Made by a program: the position numbers and the translations under genes. 64,000 nt of DNA from Streptomyces europaeiscabiei (lineage in GTDB: Bacteria > Actinomycetota > Actinomycetes > Streptomycetales > Streptomycetaceae). The stretch covers positions 3,538,001 through 3,602,000 of the forward strand of contig NZ_CP107841.1 in the NCBI RefSeq assembly GCF_036346855.1, written 5' to 3'. Below are positions 19,057 to 27,054 of the stretch, piece by piece (positions within the stretch are counted from its first letter, which is position 1; each line of letters begins with the position of its first letter). The notes beneath the pieces are model-generated. The model worked only from the letters and a program-made list of their open reading frames with translations. It was not told the origin of the DNA and did not search any database.

Positions 19057-20315
19057 GGCCGTACGAGATTTCGCAGGTCGGCGAAGCGGCGGTCGCCGAT
19101 GCCGGTCACCTCGCGCAGTTCGTCGACCGAGCGGAAGCCGCCGTGCCGGGTGCGGTAGTCGATGATGTGCTGGGCGAGGACGGGGCCGACGCCGGGCAGG
19201 GTGTCCAGCTGGTCGGCGGTGGCCGCGTTGAGGGAGACGGGGGTTGTGGGCGCCGCCCCGGTCACGGCTCCCCCGGTCACGGCCGCACCACCCCCGCCCG
19301 CCCCTGCCCCGGGCGCCGCGCCCGGGGCAGGGGCGGGCACCGGACTCCCGACCAGGACCTGTTCCCCGTCCACGAGGAGTCGGGCGCGGTTGAGGCCGTC
19401 GGTGTTCGCACCCCGCCGCACACCGCCCGCCGCCCGCAGCGCGTCGGCGACCCGGGAACCCGCCGGCAACCGTTGGATCCCTGGTCTGCGCACCTTCCCG
19501 CCGACGTCCACCACGATCGAGGGCCCGGCAGTCGAAGCCACCGCCCCGGCCGAGTCGCCCGACACCGCCGCCCGGCCGTTACCGGGCTCACCGAACGAGG
19601 CCGGCGGCCCCCCGGAAGCCCCCGGGGCGCCCGCCCGCACCACCTCGGGCGCACTCACCGGCTGGGTCCGGCCCGCCCAGAAGTGCTGTGCCGCGAACAC
19701 CGCCGCGACGACCAGCACCACACTCAGCGCGACCACGCTCTTCCGCTCGATGCCGCACCGCACCTGCAACCACAACGGCAACCGCTCCCGCACAGCCGGC
19801 CCCACCCGCTCCCGCCACGCACCGCTCGCTTCACGATCGACAGAGCTGTCGTCAGCGCCACTCCCGCCGAGGCCTCGCCCAGCCGCGACGCCCCCGCCCA
19901 GGAGGTCACCGGCACCGTCGGCCCGCCCCACGAACTCGTCCACAGCACCGTCCACGGCAAGAGCACCGGAGTCGACCGCCCCCTCCGCAGTGAGCGCGCG
20001 GGAGCCACGAGCGCTGACGGCCCCCTCCTGGACAAGAGCTCCCGGCCCCGCGGCCCCCTCCCGGGCCACGCCGTCCCCGACCCCCGTCCTGCCCCTGGGC
20101 GGACCCGGCGGCCCATGCCCCGACTCCCGGGGCTCCCTGGCCCTTTCGGGGAACAGGGCCTCCGCGCGCAGACGGAGTGTCTCCGCCGAGGCCCGGCGGC
20201 GTGCGGCCCTGCCCCTCTGCCGTCGAGGGCGGTGCCGGGCGCGCCCGTCGGAGGACGGGCCCCGGCCCGGACCGCTGGTGACCGTCGCAGTACGTGAACG
20301 TGATCGAAGTGCCAT
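19053..20315 (-). CDS. comEA: ComEA-type DNA receptor with SLBB and helix-hairpin-helix domains
   Basis: 420 residues from ATG 20315 (MALRSRSRTATVT); ATG 20339 is possible. A long Arg/Pro/Ala-rich cytosolic region (about 1-185) precedes one membrane helix (VVALSVVLVVAAVFAAQHFW). Then come an extracellular SLBB segment (IVVDVGGKVRRPGIQRLPAG), a Gly/Pro/Ala spacer and a C-terminal pair of HhH motifs (LNAATADQLDTLPGVGP, VDELREVTGIGDRRF). ComEA binds incoming double-stranded DNA outside the membrane. The long N-terminal extension is unusual compared with Bacillus ComEA. Confidence 0.93.
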   Translation of the reverse strand: MALRSRSRTATVTSGPGRGPSSDGRARHRPRRQRGRAARRRASAETLRLRAEALFPERAREPRESGHGPPGPPRGRTGVGDGVAREGAAGPGALVQEGAVSARGSRALTAEGAVDSGALAVDGAVDEFVGRADGAGDLLGGGVAAGRGLGGSGADDSSVDREASGAWRERVGPAVRERLPLWLQVRCGIERKSVVALSVVLVVAAVFAAQHFWAGRTQPVSAPEVVRAGAPGASGGPPASFGEPGNGRAAVSGDSAGAVASTAGPSIVVDVGGKVRRPGIQRLPAGSRVADALRAAGGVRRGANTDGLNRARLLVDGEQVLVGSPVPAPAPGAAPGAGAGGGGAAVTGGAVTGAAPTTPVSLNAATADQLDTLPGVGPVLAQHIIDYRTRHGGFRSVDELREVTGIGDRRFADLRNLVRP

Positions 20316-20434
20316 GCGACGAGGATCGGGTAACCTCACCGACTCGCGATGATCTTGCTCGATTCCCGTGGATTACTGCCTGGTTGTGGATAACTCCGTC
20401 ACCTGCACGAGCGACGGAACCCGCGTGAGCCGAC

Positions 20435-21280
20435 TCACCGGGGCGAGACGACGACCCCCAACAACCCAGGCCCCGTATGCGCCCCGATCACCGCCCCGAC
20501 CTCGCTGACATGCAGATCGGCCAGCCCGGGCACCCGGTCCCGCAGCCGCTCCGCGAGCGCCGAGGCCCGTTCGGGCGCGGCGAGGTGATGGACGGCGATG
20601 TCGACCGGCGCGCCCCCCGCCCGCTCGGCGACGATCTCCTCCAGTCGGGCGATCGCCTTGGAGGCCGTGCGGACCTTCTCCAGCATCTCGATGCGACCGC
20701 CGTCCAGCTGCAGCAGCGGCTTGACGGCCAGCGCGGAACCGAACAGTGCCTGTGCCGCGCCGATCCGTCCGCCCCGGCGGAGATAGTCCAGGGTGTCGAC
20801 GTAGAAGAAGGCGGACGTTCCCGCGGCCCGCTTCTCGGCGGCCGTGACGGCTTCGTCCACGGTGCCGCCCGCCTCCGCGCACTGGGCGGCTGCCAGGGCG
20901 CAGAACCCGAGGGCCATCGCGACCATCCCGGTGTCCACCACCCGCACCGGCACGGGTGCCTCGCGCGCCGCGAGCACGGCCGCGTCGTACGTGCCCGAGA
21001 ACTCGGCGGAGAGATGGAGGGAGACGATGCCCGTGGCGCCCGACTCCGCGATCCTGCGATAGGTCTTGGCGAACAGTTCGGGGCTGGGGCGGGAGGTGGT
21101 GACGGGCCGTCGCTTCTGCAGCGCCTGGGCCAGGGACCGCGCCGAGATCTCGGTGCCCTCGTCGAGCGCCTGGTCGCCGAGGACCACGGTCAGGGGAACC
21201 GCGATGATGCCGTGCCGCTCCATCGCCGGCGGCGGCAGGTAGGCCGTTGAATCGGTGACGATCGCGACATGGCGGGACAT
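20435..21280 (-). CDS. DegV family fatty-acid-binding protein
   Basis: 281 residues. The N-terminal IVTDSTAYLP motif, TSRPSPELF and SAEFSGTYDAA are the DegV lipid-binding signatures, and the C-terminal half ends in GAHTGPGLLGVV. In Gram-positive bacteria DegV/FakB proteins bind fatty acids and present them to a DhaK-like kinase (FakA). No FakA is in this window, so the substrate and partner are unknown. It is upstream of comEA on the same strand with a 119-base gap that I see no feature in. Confidence 0.93.
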   Translation of the reverse strand: MSRHVAIVTDSTAYLPPPAMERHGIIAVPLTVVLGDQALDEGTEISARSLAQALQKRRPVTTSRPSPELFAKTYRRIAESGATGIVSLHLSAEFSGTYDAAVLAAREAPVPVRVVDTGMVAMALGFCALAAAQCAEAGGTVDEAVTAAEKRAAGTSAFFYVDTLDYLRRGGRIGAAQALFGSALAVKPLLQLDGGRIEMLEKVRTASKAIARLEEIVAERAGGAPVDIAVHHLAAPERASALAERLRDRVPGLADLHVSEVGAVIGAHTGPGLLGVVVSPR

Positions 21281-21370
21281 GAGCTGGAGGTTACCCGCCG
21301 AGCCCCGCCGACGGCAGCCCGGCCCCTCTCACCTGTGACCGTACGGAGCGAGCCGAACGGGCCGGCCGGA

Positions 21371-22126
21371 TCAAGTCGTGCTTTCCGGACGGGGCTTCTT
21401 CTGCCACGGGTACGTCGGCCGCGCACTCGGCGGGGCGATCGCAGGCTTGGGCGGCTCCTCGCCACCACGGGACTCACCACCACGGGACTCGGCGGCGCGC
21501 GACTCGGGAGTCTCCTGCCAGGTCTGCCCCGTGGAGGCGGTGGCCTCGGGCTTCGGTGCCTCGGGCCACACCGAGGCGGGTTCCGTCGTCCAGTGCCGCA
21601 GCGCGCCCGCCTCGACGTCGATCTGCGCGCTGAGCGTGTCCAGGTCGTCCTCCGCGAACTTGCGGGCCCGGTCGTGCGCCGCCCAGCGCAGCGAGTCGGC
21701 GGACTTGACGACCCGCTCCGTACGCTCGCGCAGCGCGGGCAGCCGCTGGGCCAGCTTGCTCCGGTCCGGCTCCGGCTCCAGGCGCCGCAGCTCGTCGTCC
21801 AGCTCCCGGCCGTGCTTGCTGAGCTGCTCGAAGAGGGCCAGGGACTCCTTCAGGGACTCGTCCTCGCCCACCCCCGCCTGCAACGCCTCCTGGGTGGCCC
21901 GCATCGACGTGCGCAACTTCAGCCGCAGATCGGCCAGTTGCCCCGCCGGTCCCGGCTGGGCCAGGCTTCTGGCGCGCAGGGTGGTGTCCTCGACGGTCCG
22001 CTTGGCCTGCGTGATCGTACGGTCCACGCCGCGCTTGGCCGCGCCGACCGCCTTCACCGTGGCGTATGCGCCCAGCACCACGAACAGCACGAAGAACAAG
22101 GCGACGACTGCGATGACGGCTTCCAC
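21371..22126 (-). CDS. Membrane-anchored coiled-coil protein of unknown function
   Basis: 251 residues from GTG 22126, chosen because AAGGAG lies seven bases upstream; the longer reading from 22156 has no such site. One N-terminal helix (AVIAVVALFFVLFVVLGAYATV) is followed by a long charged helical region with heptad character (LKESLALFEQLSKHGRELDDELRRLE) to about residue 175. The Pro/Ala/Glu-rich tail contains ESRAAESRGGESRGGEEP and is probably disordered. It is likely cytosolic and tethered to the membrane. No family is recognised. Confidence 0.8.
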   Translation of the reverse strand: MEAVIAVVALFFVLFVVLGAYATVKAVGAAKRGVDRTITQAKRTVEDTTLRARSLAQPGPAGQLADLRLKLRTSMRATQEALQAGVGEDESLKESLALFEQLSKHGRELDDELRRLEPEPDRSKLAQRLPALRERTERVVKSADSLRWAAHDRARKFAEDDLDTLSAQIDVEAGALRHWTTEPASVWPEAPKPEATASTGQTWQETPESRAAESRGGESRGGEEPPKPAIAPPSARPTYPWQKKPRPESTT

Positions 22127-22189
22127 GACGCGCTCCTTCTCCGACCGGCACGGCATGTGCTGCGGCGCTCTTCCACGGTAAACGCAACA

Positions 22190-22226
22190 GGCAGGTCCCT
22201 AGTTCCATCGGAACCCGGAACCTGCC
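22190..22226 (-). terminator. Hairpin in the gap downstream of leuS
   Basis: GGCAGGT (22190-22196) pairs with ACCTGCC (22220-22226), with GTTCC/GGAAC pairing inside. It is about 100 bases after the leuS stop and 64 bases before the next start on the minus strand. It is probably the leuS terminator, but it could also affect initiation of the downstream gene. Confidence 0.5.
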
Positions 22227-22323
22227 CGTAGGGGACACCCCTGAACCACTACCCGACGGCGGCCGTACGACTACCCACAGCCACCACCCGGCCGCCGACG
22301 GCCGTCCCACGGCATCGCCTCGC

Positions 22324-25203
22324 TCACGTGACGATGTTCACCAGCTTCGGCGCCCGCACGATCACCTTCCGGATCGGCGCCCCGGCCAGCGCCGCGACCA
22401 CCTTCTCGTCGCCCAGGGCCACCTTCTCCAGCTCCTCCTCGGAGATGGCCGGCGACACCTCCAGGCGGGCCTTGACCTTGCCCTTGATCTGGACGACACA
22501 GGTGACGGCCTCGTCGACGACGTACGCGGGGTCGGCGACGGGGAAGTCCCTGTGCACGACCGAATCCGCGTGCCCCAGCTTGCGCCACAGCTCCTCGGCG
22601 ATGTGCGGGGCCAGCGGCGCGACCAGCAGGACCAGGGCCTCGGCGACGGAGCGGGACACCGGGCCGCCCACCTTGGTCAGGTGGTTGTTCAGCTCGGTGA
22701 CCTTGGCGATCGCGGTGTTGAACCGCATGCCCTCCAGGTCCTGCCGTACGCCGTCGATGGCCTTGTGCAGCGCGCGCAGGGTGTCCTCGCCGGGCTCGGC
22801 GTCCACCACGGTCGCCTCGCCGGTGGCCTCGTCGACGACGTTGCGCCACAGCCGCTGCAGCAGCCGGTACTGGCCCACCACCGCGCGCGTGTCCCACGGC
22901 CGGGAGACGTCCAGCGGGCCCATCGCCATCTCGTACAGCCGCAGCGTGTCCGCGCCGTACTCCGCGCAGATGGACTCCGGAGTGACCGCGTTCTTCAGGG
23001 ACTTGCCCATCTTGCCCAGCACGCGGCTGACCTTCTCGCCCTCGTAGAAGAAGGCGCCGTCGCGCTCCTCCACCTCGGCGGCCGGCACCGCGAAGCCACG
23101 GCTGTCGCGGTAGACGAAGGCCTGGATCATGCCCTGGTTGAACAGCCTGTGGAACGGCTCGGCCGAGGAGACGTGCCCCAGGTCGAACAGGACCTTGGAC
23201 CAGAAGCGCGCGTACAGCAGGTGCAGCACGGCGTGCTCGGCGCCGCCTACGTACAGGTCGACACCGCCGTGCGGCTGCCCCTCGCGCGGGCCCATCCAGT
23301 AGCGCTCGATCTCCGGGTCGACCAGCTTCTCGGAGTTGTGCGGGTCCAGGTAGCGCAGCTCGTACCAGCAGGAACCGGCCCAGTTGGGCATGGTGTTGGT
23401 CTCGCGGCGGTAGGGGCGCGGGCCGCGGCCGTCGCCCAGGTCCAGCGTGACGTTCACCCAGTCCTCGTTGCGCGACAGCGGCGTCTCGGGCCGGGTGTCG
23501 GCATCGTCGGGCTCGAAGGTGCGCGGCGAGTAGTCCTCGACCTCGGGCAGCTCCAGCGGCAGCATCGACTCGGGCAGCGGGTGGGCGACGCCGTCCTCGT
23601 CGTAGACGATCGGGAAGGGCTCGCCCCAGTAGCGCTGGCGGCTGAACAGCCAGTCGCGCAGACGGAAGTTGACGGTGCCCCGACCGATACCGGACCGCTC
23701 CAGCCACTCGATGATGCGCGTCTTGGCCTCGGCGACACCCAGGCCGTCCAGGGACACACCCTCACCGGTGGAGTTGATGATCTTCGCGTCGTACGACCCG
23801 AAGGCGTCCTCCCAGGTGGAGGTGTCCGTGCCGCGGCCGTCGGTGGGCTCGACGATGCAGGTGATCGGCAGTTCGAAGGCGCGCGCGAACTCGAAGTCAC
23901 GCTGGTCGCCCGCCGGGACGGCCATGATCGCGCCGGTGCCGTAGCCCATCAGGACGTAGTCGGCGATGAAGACCGGGATCTTCTCGCCGTTGACCGGGTT
24001 GGTCGCGAACGAGCCGATGAAGACACCGGTCTTGTCCTTGGCCTCGGCCTGCCGCTCGACATCCGACTTCGAGGCCGCCTGCGCGCGGTAGGCGGTGACG
24101 GCCTCGGCCGGGGTCGCATGACCGCCGGTCCACACGTCGCGGGTGCCCTCGGGCCAGACGTCCGGGGTGAACTTGTCGACCAGCGGGTGCTCGGGGGCCA
24201 GGACCATGTAGGTCGCGCCGAACAGGGTGTCGGGGCGGGTGGTGAAGACGGTGATGTGCTCGCCGTCGATGGGGAAGTCGACGCGGGCGCCCTCGGAACG
24301 GCCGATCCAGTTGCGCTGCTGCAGCTTGATGGCCTCGGGCCAGTCCAGCTCGTTCAGGTCGTCCAGCAGCCGGTCGGCGTACGCGGTGATGCGCATGTTC
24401 CACTGGCGCAGCTTGGCCTTGAAGACGGGGAAGTTGCCGCGCTCGGAGCGGCCGTCGGCGGTGACCTCCTCGTTGGCCAGCACGGTGCCCAGTCCGGGAC
24501 ACCAGTTGACCGGCGCGTCGGAGGCGTACGCCAGGCGGTACTCGCCCAGCACGTCGGCGCGTTCGCCGGCGCTCAGCGCGCTCCAGGAGCCGCCCTCGGA
24601 CAGCGCGCGCTCACCGGACTCGAACTGCGCCACCAGCTCGGCGATCGGGCGGGCCTTCCTCGCCTCGTCGTCGTACCAGGAGTTGAAGATCTGCAGGAAG
24701 ATCCACTGGGTCCACTTGTAGTAGTCCGGGTCGATCGTGGCGAACGACCGGCGCTTGTCGTGGCCCAGGCCCAGCCGGCGCAGCTGGGACTTCATGTTGT
24801 TGATCGCCGCTTCGGTGGTGATCCGGGGGTGCTCACCGGTCTGTACGGCGTGCTGCTCGGCGGGCAGGCCGAAGGCGTCGAAGCCCAGGGTGTGCAGGAC
24901 GTTGTGGCCGGTCATCCGCTGGAAGCGGGCGAAGACGTCGGTGGCGATGTAGCCCAGGGGGTGGCCGACGTGCAGACCCGCACCGGAGGGGTACGGGAAC
25001 ATGTCCATGATGAACTTCTTGGGCTTGGCGGCCTGCTCGGCGTCGCCCGCCAGGTCGCCGCTCGGGTTCGGCGCGGCGTAGGTGCCCTCGACGTCCCAGA
25101 AGTCCTGCCAGCGTGCCTCGATCTCGGCCGCGACGGCGGCCGTGTAGCGGTGCGGCGCGGCCTCCACCGATACACCTGTGGCGGCGGGGTTCGTCTCGCT
25201 CAT
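22324..25203 (-). CDS. leuS: Leucyl-tRNA synthetase
   Basis: 959 residues from ATG 25203 ([10 protein letters not shown]); ATG 25212 adds three residues. Class I signatures are present: HIGH-like [17 protein letters not shown] near residue 60-75 and KMSKS-like [15 protein letters not shown] near 715. The CP1 editing domain ([31 protein letters not shown]) hydrolyses mischarged tRNA. Charging of tRNA-Leu is essential. The 5' leader carries an apparent leucine-responsive attenuator, listed separately. The sequence looks complete and of normal bacterial length. Confidence 0.97.
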   Translation of the reverse strand: MSETNPAATGVSVEAAPHRYTAAVAAEIEARWQDFWDVEGTYAAPNPSGDLAGDAEQAAKPKKFIMDMFPYPSGAGLHVGHPLGYIATDVFARFQRMTGHNVLHTLGFDAFGLPAEQHAVQTGEHPRITTEAAINNMKSQLRRLGLGHDKRRSFATIDPDYYKWTQWIFLQIFNSWYDDEARKARPIAELVAQFESGERALSEGGSWSALSAGERADVLGEYRLAYASDAPVNWCPGLGTVLANEEVTADGRSERGNFPVFKAKLRQWNMRITAYADRLLDDLNELDWPEAIKLQQRNWIGRSEGARVDFPIDGEHITVFTTRPDTLFGATYMVLAPEHPLVDKFTPDVWPEGTRDVWTGGHATPAEAVTAYRAQAASKSDVERQAEAKDKTGVFIGSFATNPVNGEKIPVFIADYVLMGYGTGAIMAVPAGDQRDFEFARAFELPITCIVEPTDGRGTDTSTWEDAFGSYDAKIINSTGEGVSLDGLGVAEAKTRIIEWLERSGIGRGTVNFRLRDWLFSRQRYWGEPFPIVYDEDGVAHPLPESMLPLELPEVEDYSPRTFEPDDADTRPETPLSRNEDWVNVTLDLGDGRGPRPYRRETNTMPNWAGSCWYELRYLDPHNSEKLVDPEIERYWMGPREGQPHGGVDLYVGGAEHAVLHLLYARFWSKVLFDLGHVSSAEPFHRLFNQGMIQAFVYRDSRGFAVPAAEVEERDGAFFYEGEKVSRVLGKMGKSLKNAVTPESICAEYGADTLRLYEMAMGPLDVSRPWDTRAVVGQYRLLQRLWRNVVDEATGEATVVDAEPGEDTLRALHKAIDGVRQDLEGMRFNTAIAKVTELNNHLTKVGGPVSRSVAEALVLLVAPLAPHIAEELWRKLGHADSVVHRDFPVADPAYVVDEAVTCVVQIKGKVKARLEVSPAISEEELEKVALGDEKVVAALAGAPIRKVIVRAPKLVNIVT

Positions 25204-25257
25204 GATCCTCAAAGCTCCATCGATCGTCTCTGCCAGCGGCTGTGTCGTCAGGAAACG

Positions 25258-25282
25258 AAAAATCCCCTCGCACAGGAGGGGA
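25258..25282 (-). terminator. Intrinsic terminator in the leuS leader (attenuator)
   Basis: On the minus strand TCCCCTC, loop CTGTGC, GAGGGGA, then TTTTT: a 7-bp GC-rich stem followed by a real U-run, rare in this genome. It lies 55 bases upstream of the leuS start and therefore within its transcript. A terminator here makes sense only as a regulated one. Another hairpin (25296-25322) and a Leu-rich leader peptide (25329-25367) lie just upstream. Confidence 0.85.
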
Positions 25283-25283
25283 C

Positions 25284-25367
25284 GCCGCGCCGATTCCGAC
25301 CACGCCGTTCATCGGCGGTCGGGACTGATCAGCGCGGCTCACTAAGCAGAAGGCGTACGGCACGCAT
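25284..25367 (-). promoter_or_regulatory. Leader peptide and pause hairpin of the leuS attenuator
   Basis: ATG at 25367 opens a 12-codon frame, MRAVRLLLSEPR, ending in TGA at 25331-25329. Codons 6-8 are CTT CTG CTT, three consecutive Leu; CTT is rare in high-GC genes. After the stop comes a hairpin at 25296-25322 (CCGACC/GGTCGG plus GCCG/CGGC), then GCGCGGC (25290-25284). That last segment is complementary to GCCGCGC inside the peptide frame (25338-25332), and the terminator follows. This is the layout of ribosome-mediated attenuation: stalling at Leu codons when charged tRNA-Leu is scarce would favour read-through into leuS. The ribosome site is weak. Confidence 0.78.
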
Positions 25368-25499
25368 GGGCTCAGGGTACCGCAGCCCCCACAGCCGCCG
25401 CGACGAGGTTCAGGCCCGCCGACAGCCCCCGCCGAGTGCCCCGCAGCACCGTCGATGGACAGGAACCAGTGGCGTGTCAGCCACGCGATCCGGCCAAAT

Positions 25500-25522
25500 A
25501 AGTTGAACTTTATTCAAAACTT
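25500..25522. promoter_or_regulatory. AT-rich inverted repeat upstream of the cytochrome-like gene
   Basis: AAGTTGAA, spacer CTTTA, TTCAAAACTT: an inverted repeat in one of the few AT-rich stretches of the window. It is 150 bases upstream of the gene at 25672 and about 130 bases upstream of the leuS leader. Symmetry and composition suggest an operator for a redox or metal regulator, but I cannot assign one. Confidence 0.4.
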
Positions 25523-25671
25523 ACTCCGCGTAACAACCACTAACGGGCATCACGGATGTGAGATTGGCCCTTCATAACGACGCAATAACTGAAACCTCGT
25601 ACCGCCCGGTATTGGCACCACTTACAGTTCGACGACGGGACCGCTTTCCCGAACTGTTCGGAGTTGCCCCC

Positions 25672-27054
25672 ATGAACCCTCGTCGCAGTAACAGCTCGCT
25701 GCCCCAGACCGGCCGGTCGGCCTACGGGATAGCCACGGCTGCCGCTCTGCTGCTGATACCCGTAAGCGTGCTGGTCGGAGGTGACGCATACCGGGAGTTC
25801 CTCGACTTCGGAGCGGGCGTTCTCTCGCTCGTCTCGTTGACCCTCTCGGTGCTCTGGGGGCTCGTCGCCCAGGACCGGACCCTGCTCACCGTGCGCCAGC
25901 GGATCATCGGCCAGGCCGTCCACCGAACGACCGCCATCGCGTCGGTCGCCTTCCTGGTGCTGCATGTCACGGTCAAGCTGGCGCTGAACCACGTCTCCGC
26001 GATCGCCCTGTTCCCCTTCGCCCTCGGCGTGACGGGCACAGGCGCCCTCATCGGCTTCGGCGCGACCGCCGGGTCAATGATGATCTTCGTCGCCATCACC
26101 GGCGCACTGCGAAGCAACTTCGCCTCCCCGGCGCCGGTCGCGGCACGCTGGCGCGCGATGCACATGATGGCCTACCCGGCCTGGTGTTTCGCGCTCGTGC
26201 ACGGACTCTACGCGGGTCGCGAAGCGAAGCCGATCTTCGTGATCCTCTACTCCGTCGGCCTCGTCGCCGTCGCCGCCGCCCTGCTGCTGCGCTCCGCTCC
26301 GCGCCAGGTCAAGCGCGAGGTGGTCGAGCGCATCGCCGGCATCCTGGGCACCGACGGCCAGCGCCCCCCCGAGGTCGACGAACTCGTGAAGTCCCGCTCC
26401 GCCCTGCAGGGCCTCGACGAGCAGGGCGGCCGACGCGAGGGCGGACGGCGCGACCAGATGCGCGACACCGGCCAGTTCCCGCTGCCCGGCTTCGGCGGCG
26501 GACAGGGCGCGAACCCTGCGCTCGGCGACCCGCTGGTGCCCCCGCAACGCGCGGCCGCCTCCGCCGACAACGGCCCCGGCTTCGCGGCCGCGTACCGCGC
26601 GGTGTCGATGACCCCGCGCGCCGCGGAGCCCACGGCGCCCTATCTGACCCAGCAGCAGCCGCCGTTGGACATGCAGCCCACGCAGGCCATGCCCCGCATG
26701 GACGACGGCGCCGGCACGGGCACACGCTGGCCGGCCCCGTCCCCGCCGCCGGTCGGCGAGGCTCCCCCGTCGTCGTACGACCCGATGCAGGACACCTTCG
26801 CCGGACAGCCGTTGGGCGGGCAGACGTACCAGGGCCAGGCCTACCCGGGCCAGACCTACCAGGGCGAGACGTACAACACGGGCGCTTCCGAAACTTCCTA
26901 CGGAACGGCTGAGACGAACGCCCCCTACGGCACGTACAACCCGAACGACACGTACAACAGCGGTCCCGCCACTGAAACGCTGCCCGGCTACGACGACTAC
27001 AACCAGCCGGGCTCAGGCGAACCCTGGAACGCGCCTTCCGGAGGATATAAGTGA
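25672..27054 (+). CDS. Six-helix membrane protein with NOX/ferric-reductase-type haem ligands
   Basis: 460 residues from ATG 25672, with GGAGTT upstream. About six membrane helices fill residues 14-205. Two His pairs are visible: H-x13-H in VHRTTAIASVAFLVLHV and H-x12-H in MHMMAYPAWCFALVHG. That is the spacing that holds two b haems in NADPH oxidases and ferric reductases. There is no FAD/NAD(P)H dehydrogenase domain. The C-terminal half (about 215-460) is Pro/Gln/Ala-rich and ends in TYQGQ-type repeats, probably disordered in the cytosol. The stop overlaps the next gene (GTGA), whose product is a flavoprotein dehydrogenase and the likely electron donor. Confidence 0.85.
   Translation: MNPRRSNSSLPQTGRSAYGIATAAALLLIPVSVLVGGDAYREFLDFGAGVLSLVSLTLSVLWGLVAQDRTLLTVRQRIIGQAVHRTTAIASVAFLVLHVTVKLALNHVSAIALFPFALGVTGTGALIGFGATAGSMMIFVAITGALRSNFASPAPVAARWRAMHMMAYPAWCFALVHGLYAGREAKPIFVILYSVGLVAVAAALLLRSAPRQVKREVVERIAGILGTDGQRPPEVDELVKSRSALQGLDEQGGRREGGRRDQMRDTGQFPLPGFGGGQGANPALGDPLVPPQRAAASADNGPGFAAAYRAVSMTPRAAEPTAPYLTQQQPPLDMQPTQAMPRMDDGAGTGTRWPAPSPPPVGEAPPSSYDPMQDTFAGQPLGGQTYQGQAYPGQTYQGETYNTGASETSYGTAETNAPYGTYNPNDTYNSGPATETLPGYDDYNQPGSGEPWNAPSGGYK

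Noticed and set aside
25204..25400. T-box riboswitch upstream of leuS
   Set aside because: I see no T-box consensus or specifier-loop structure. The Leu-rich leader peptide plus terminator fits ribosome-mediated attenuation better.
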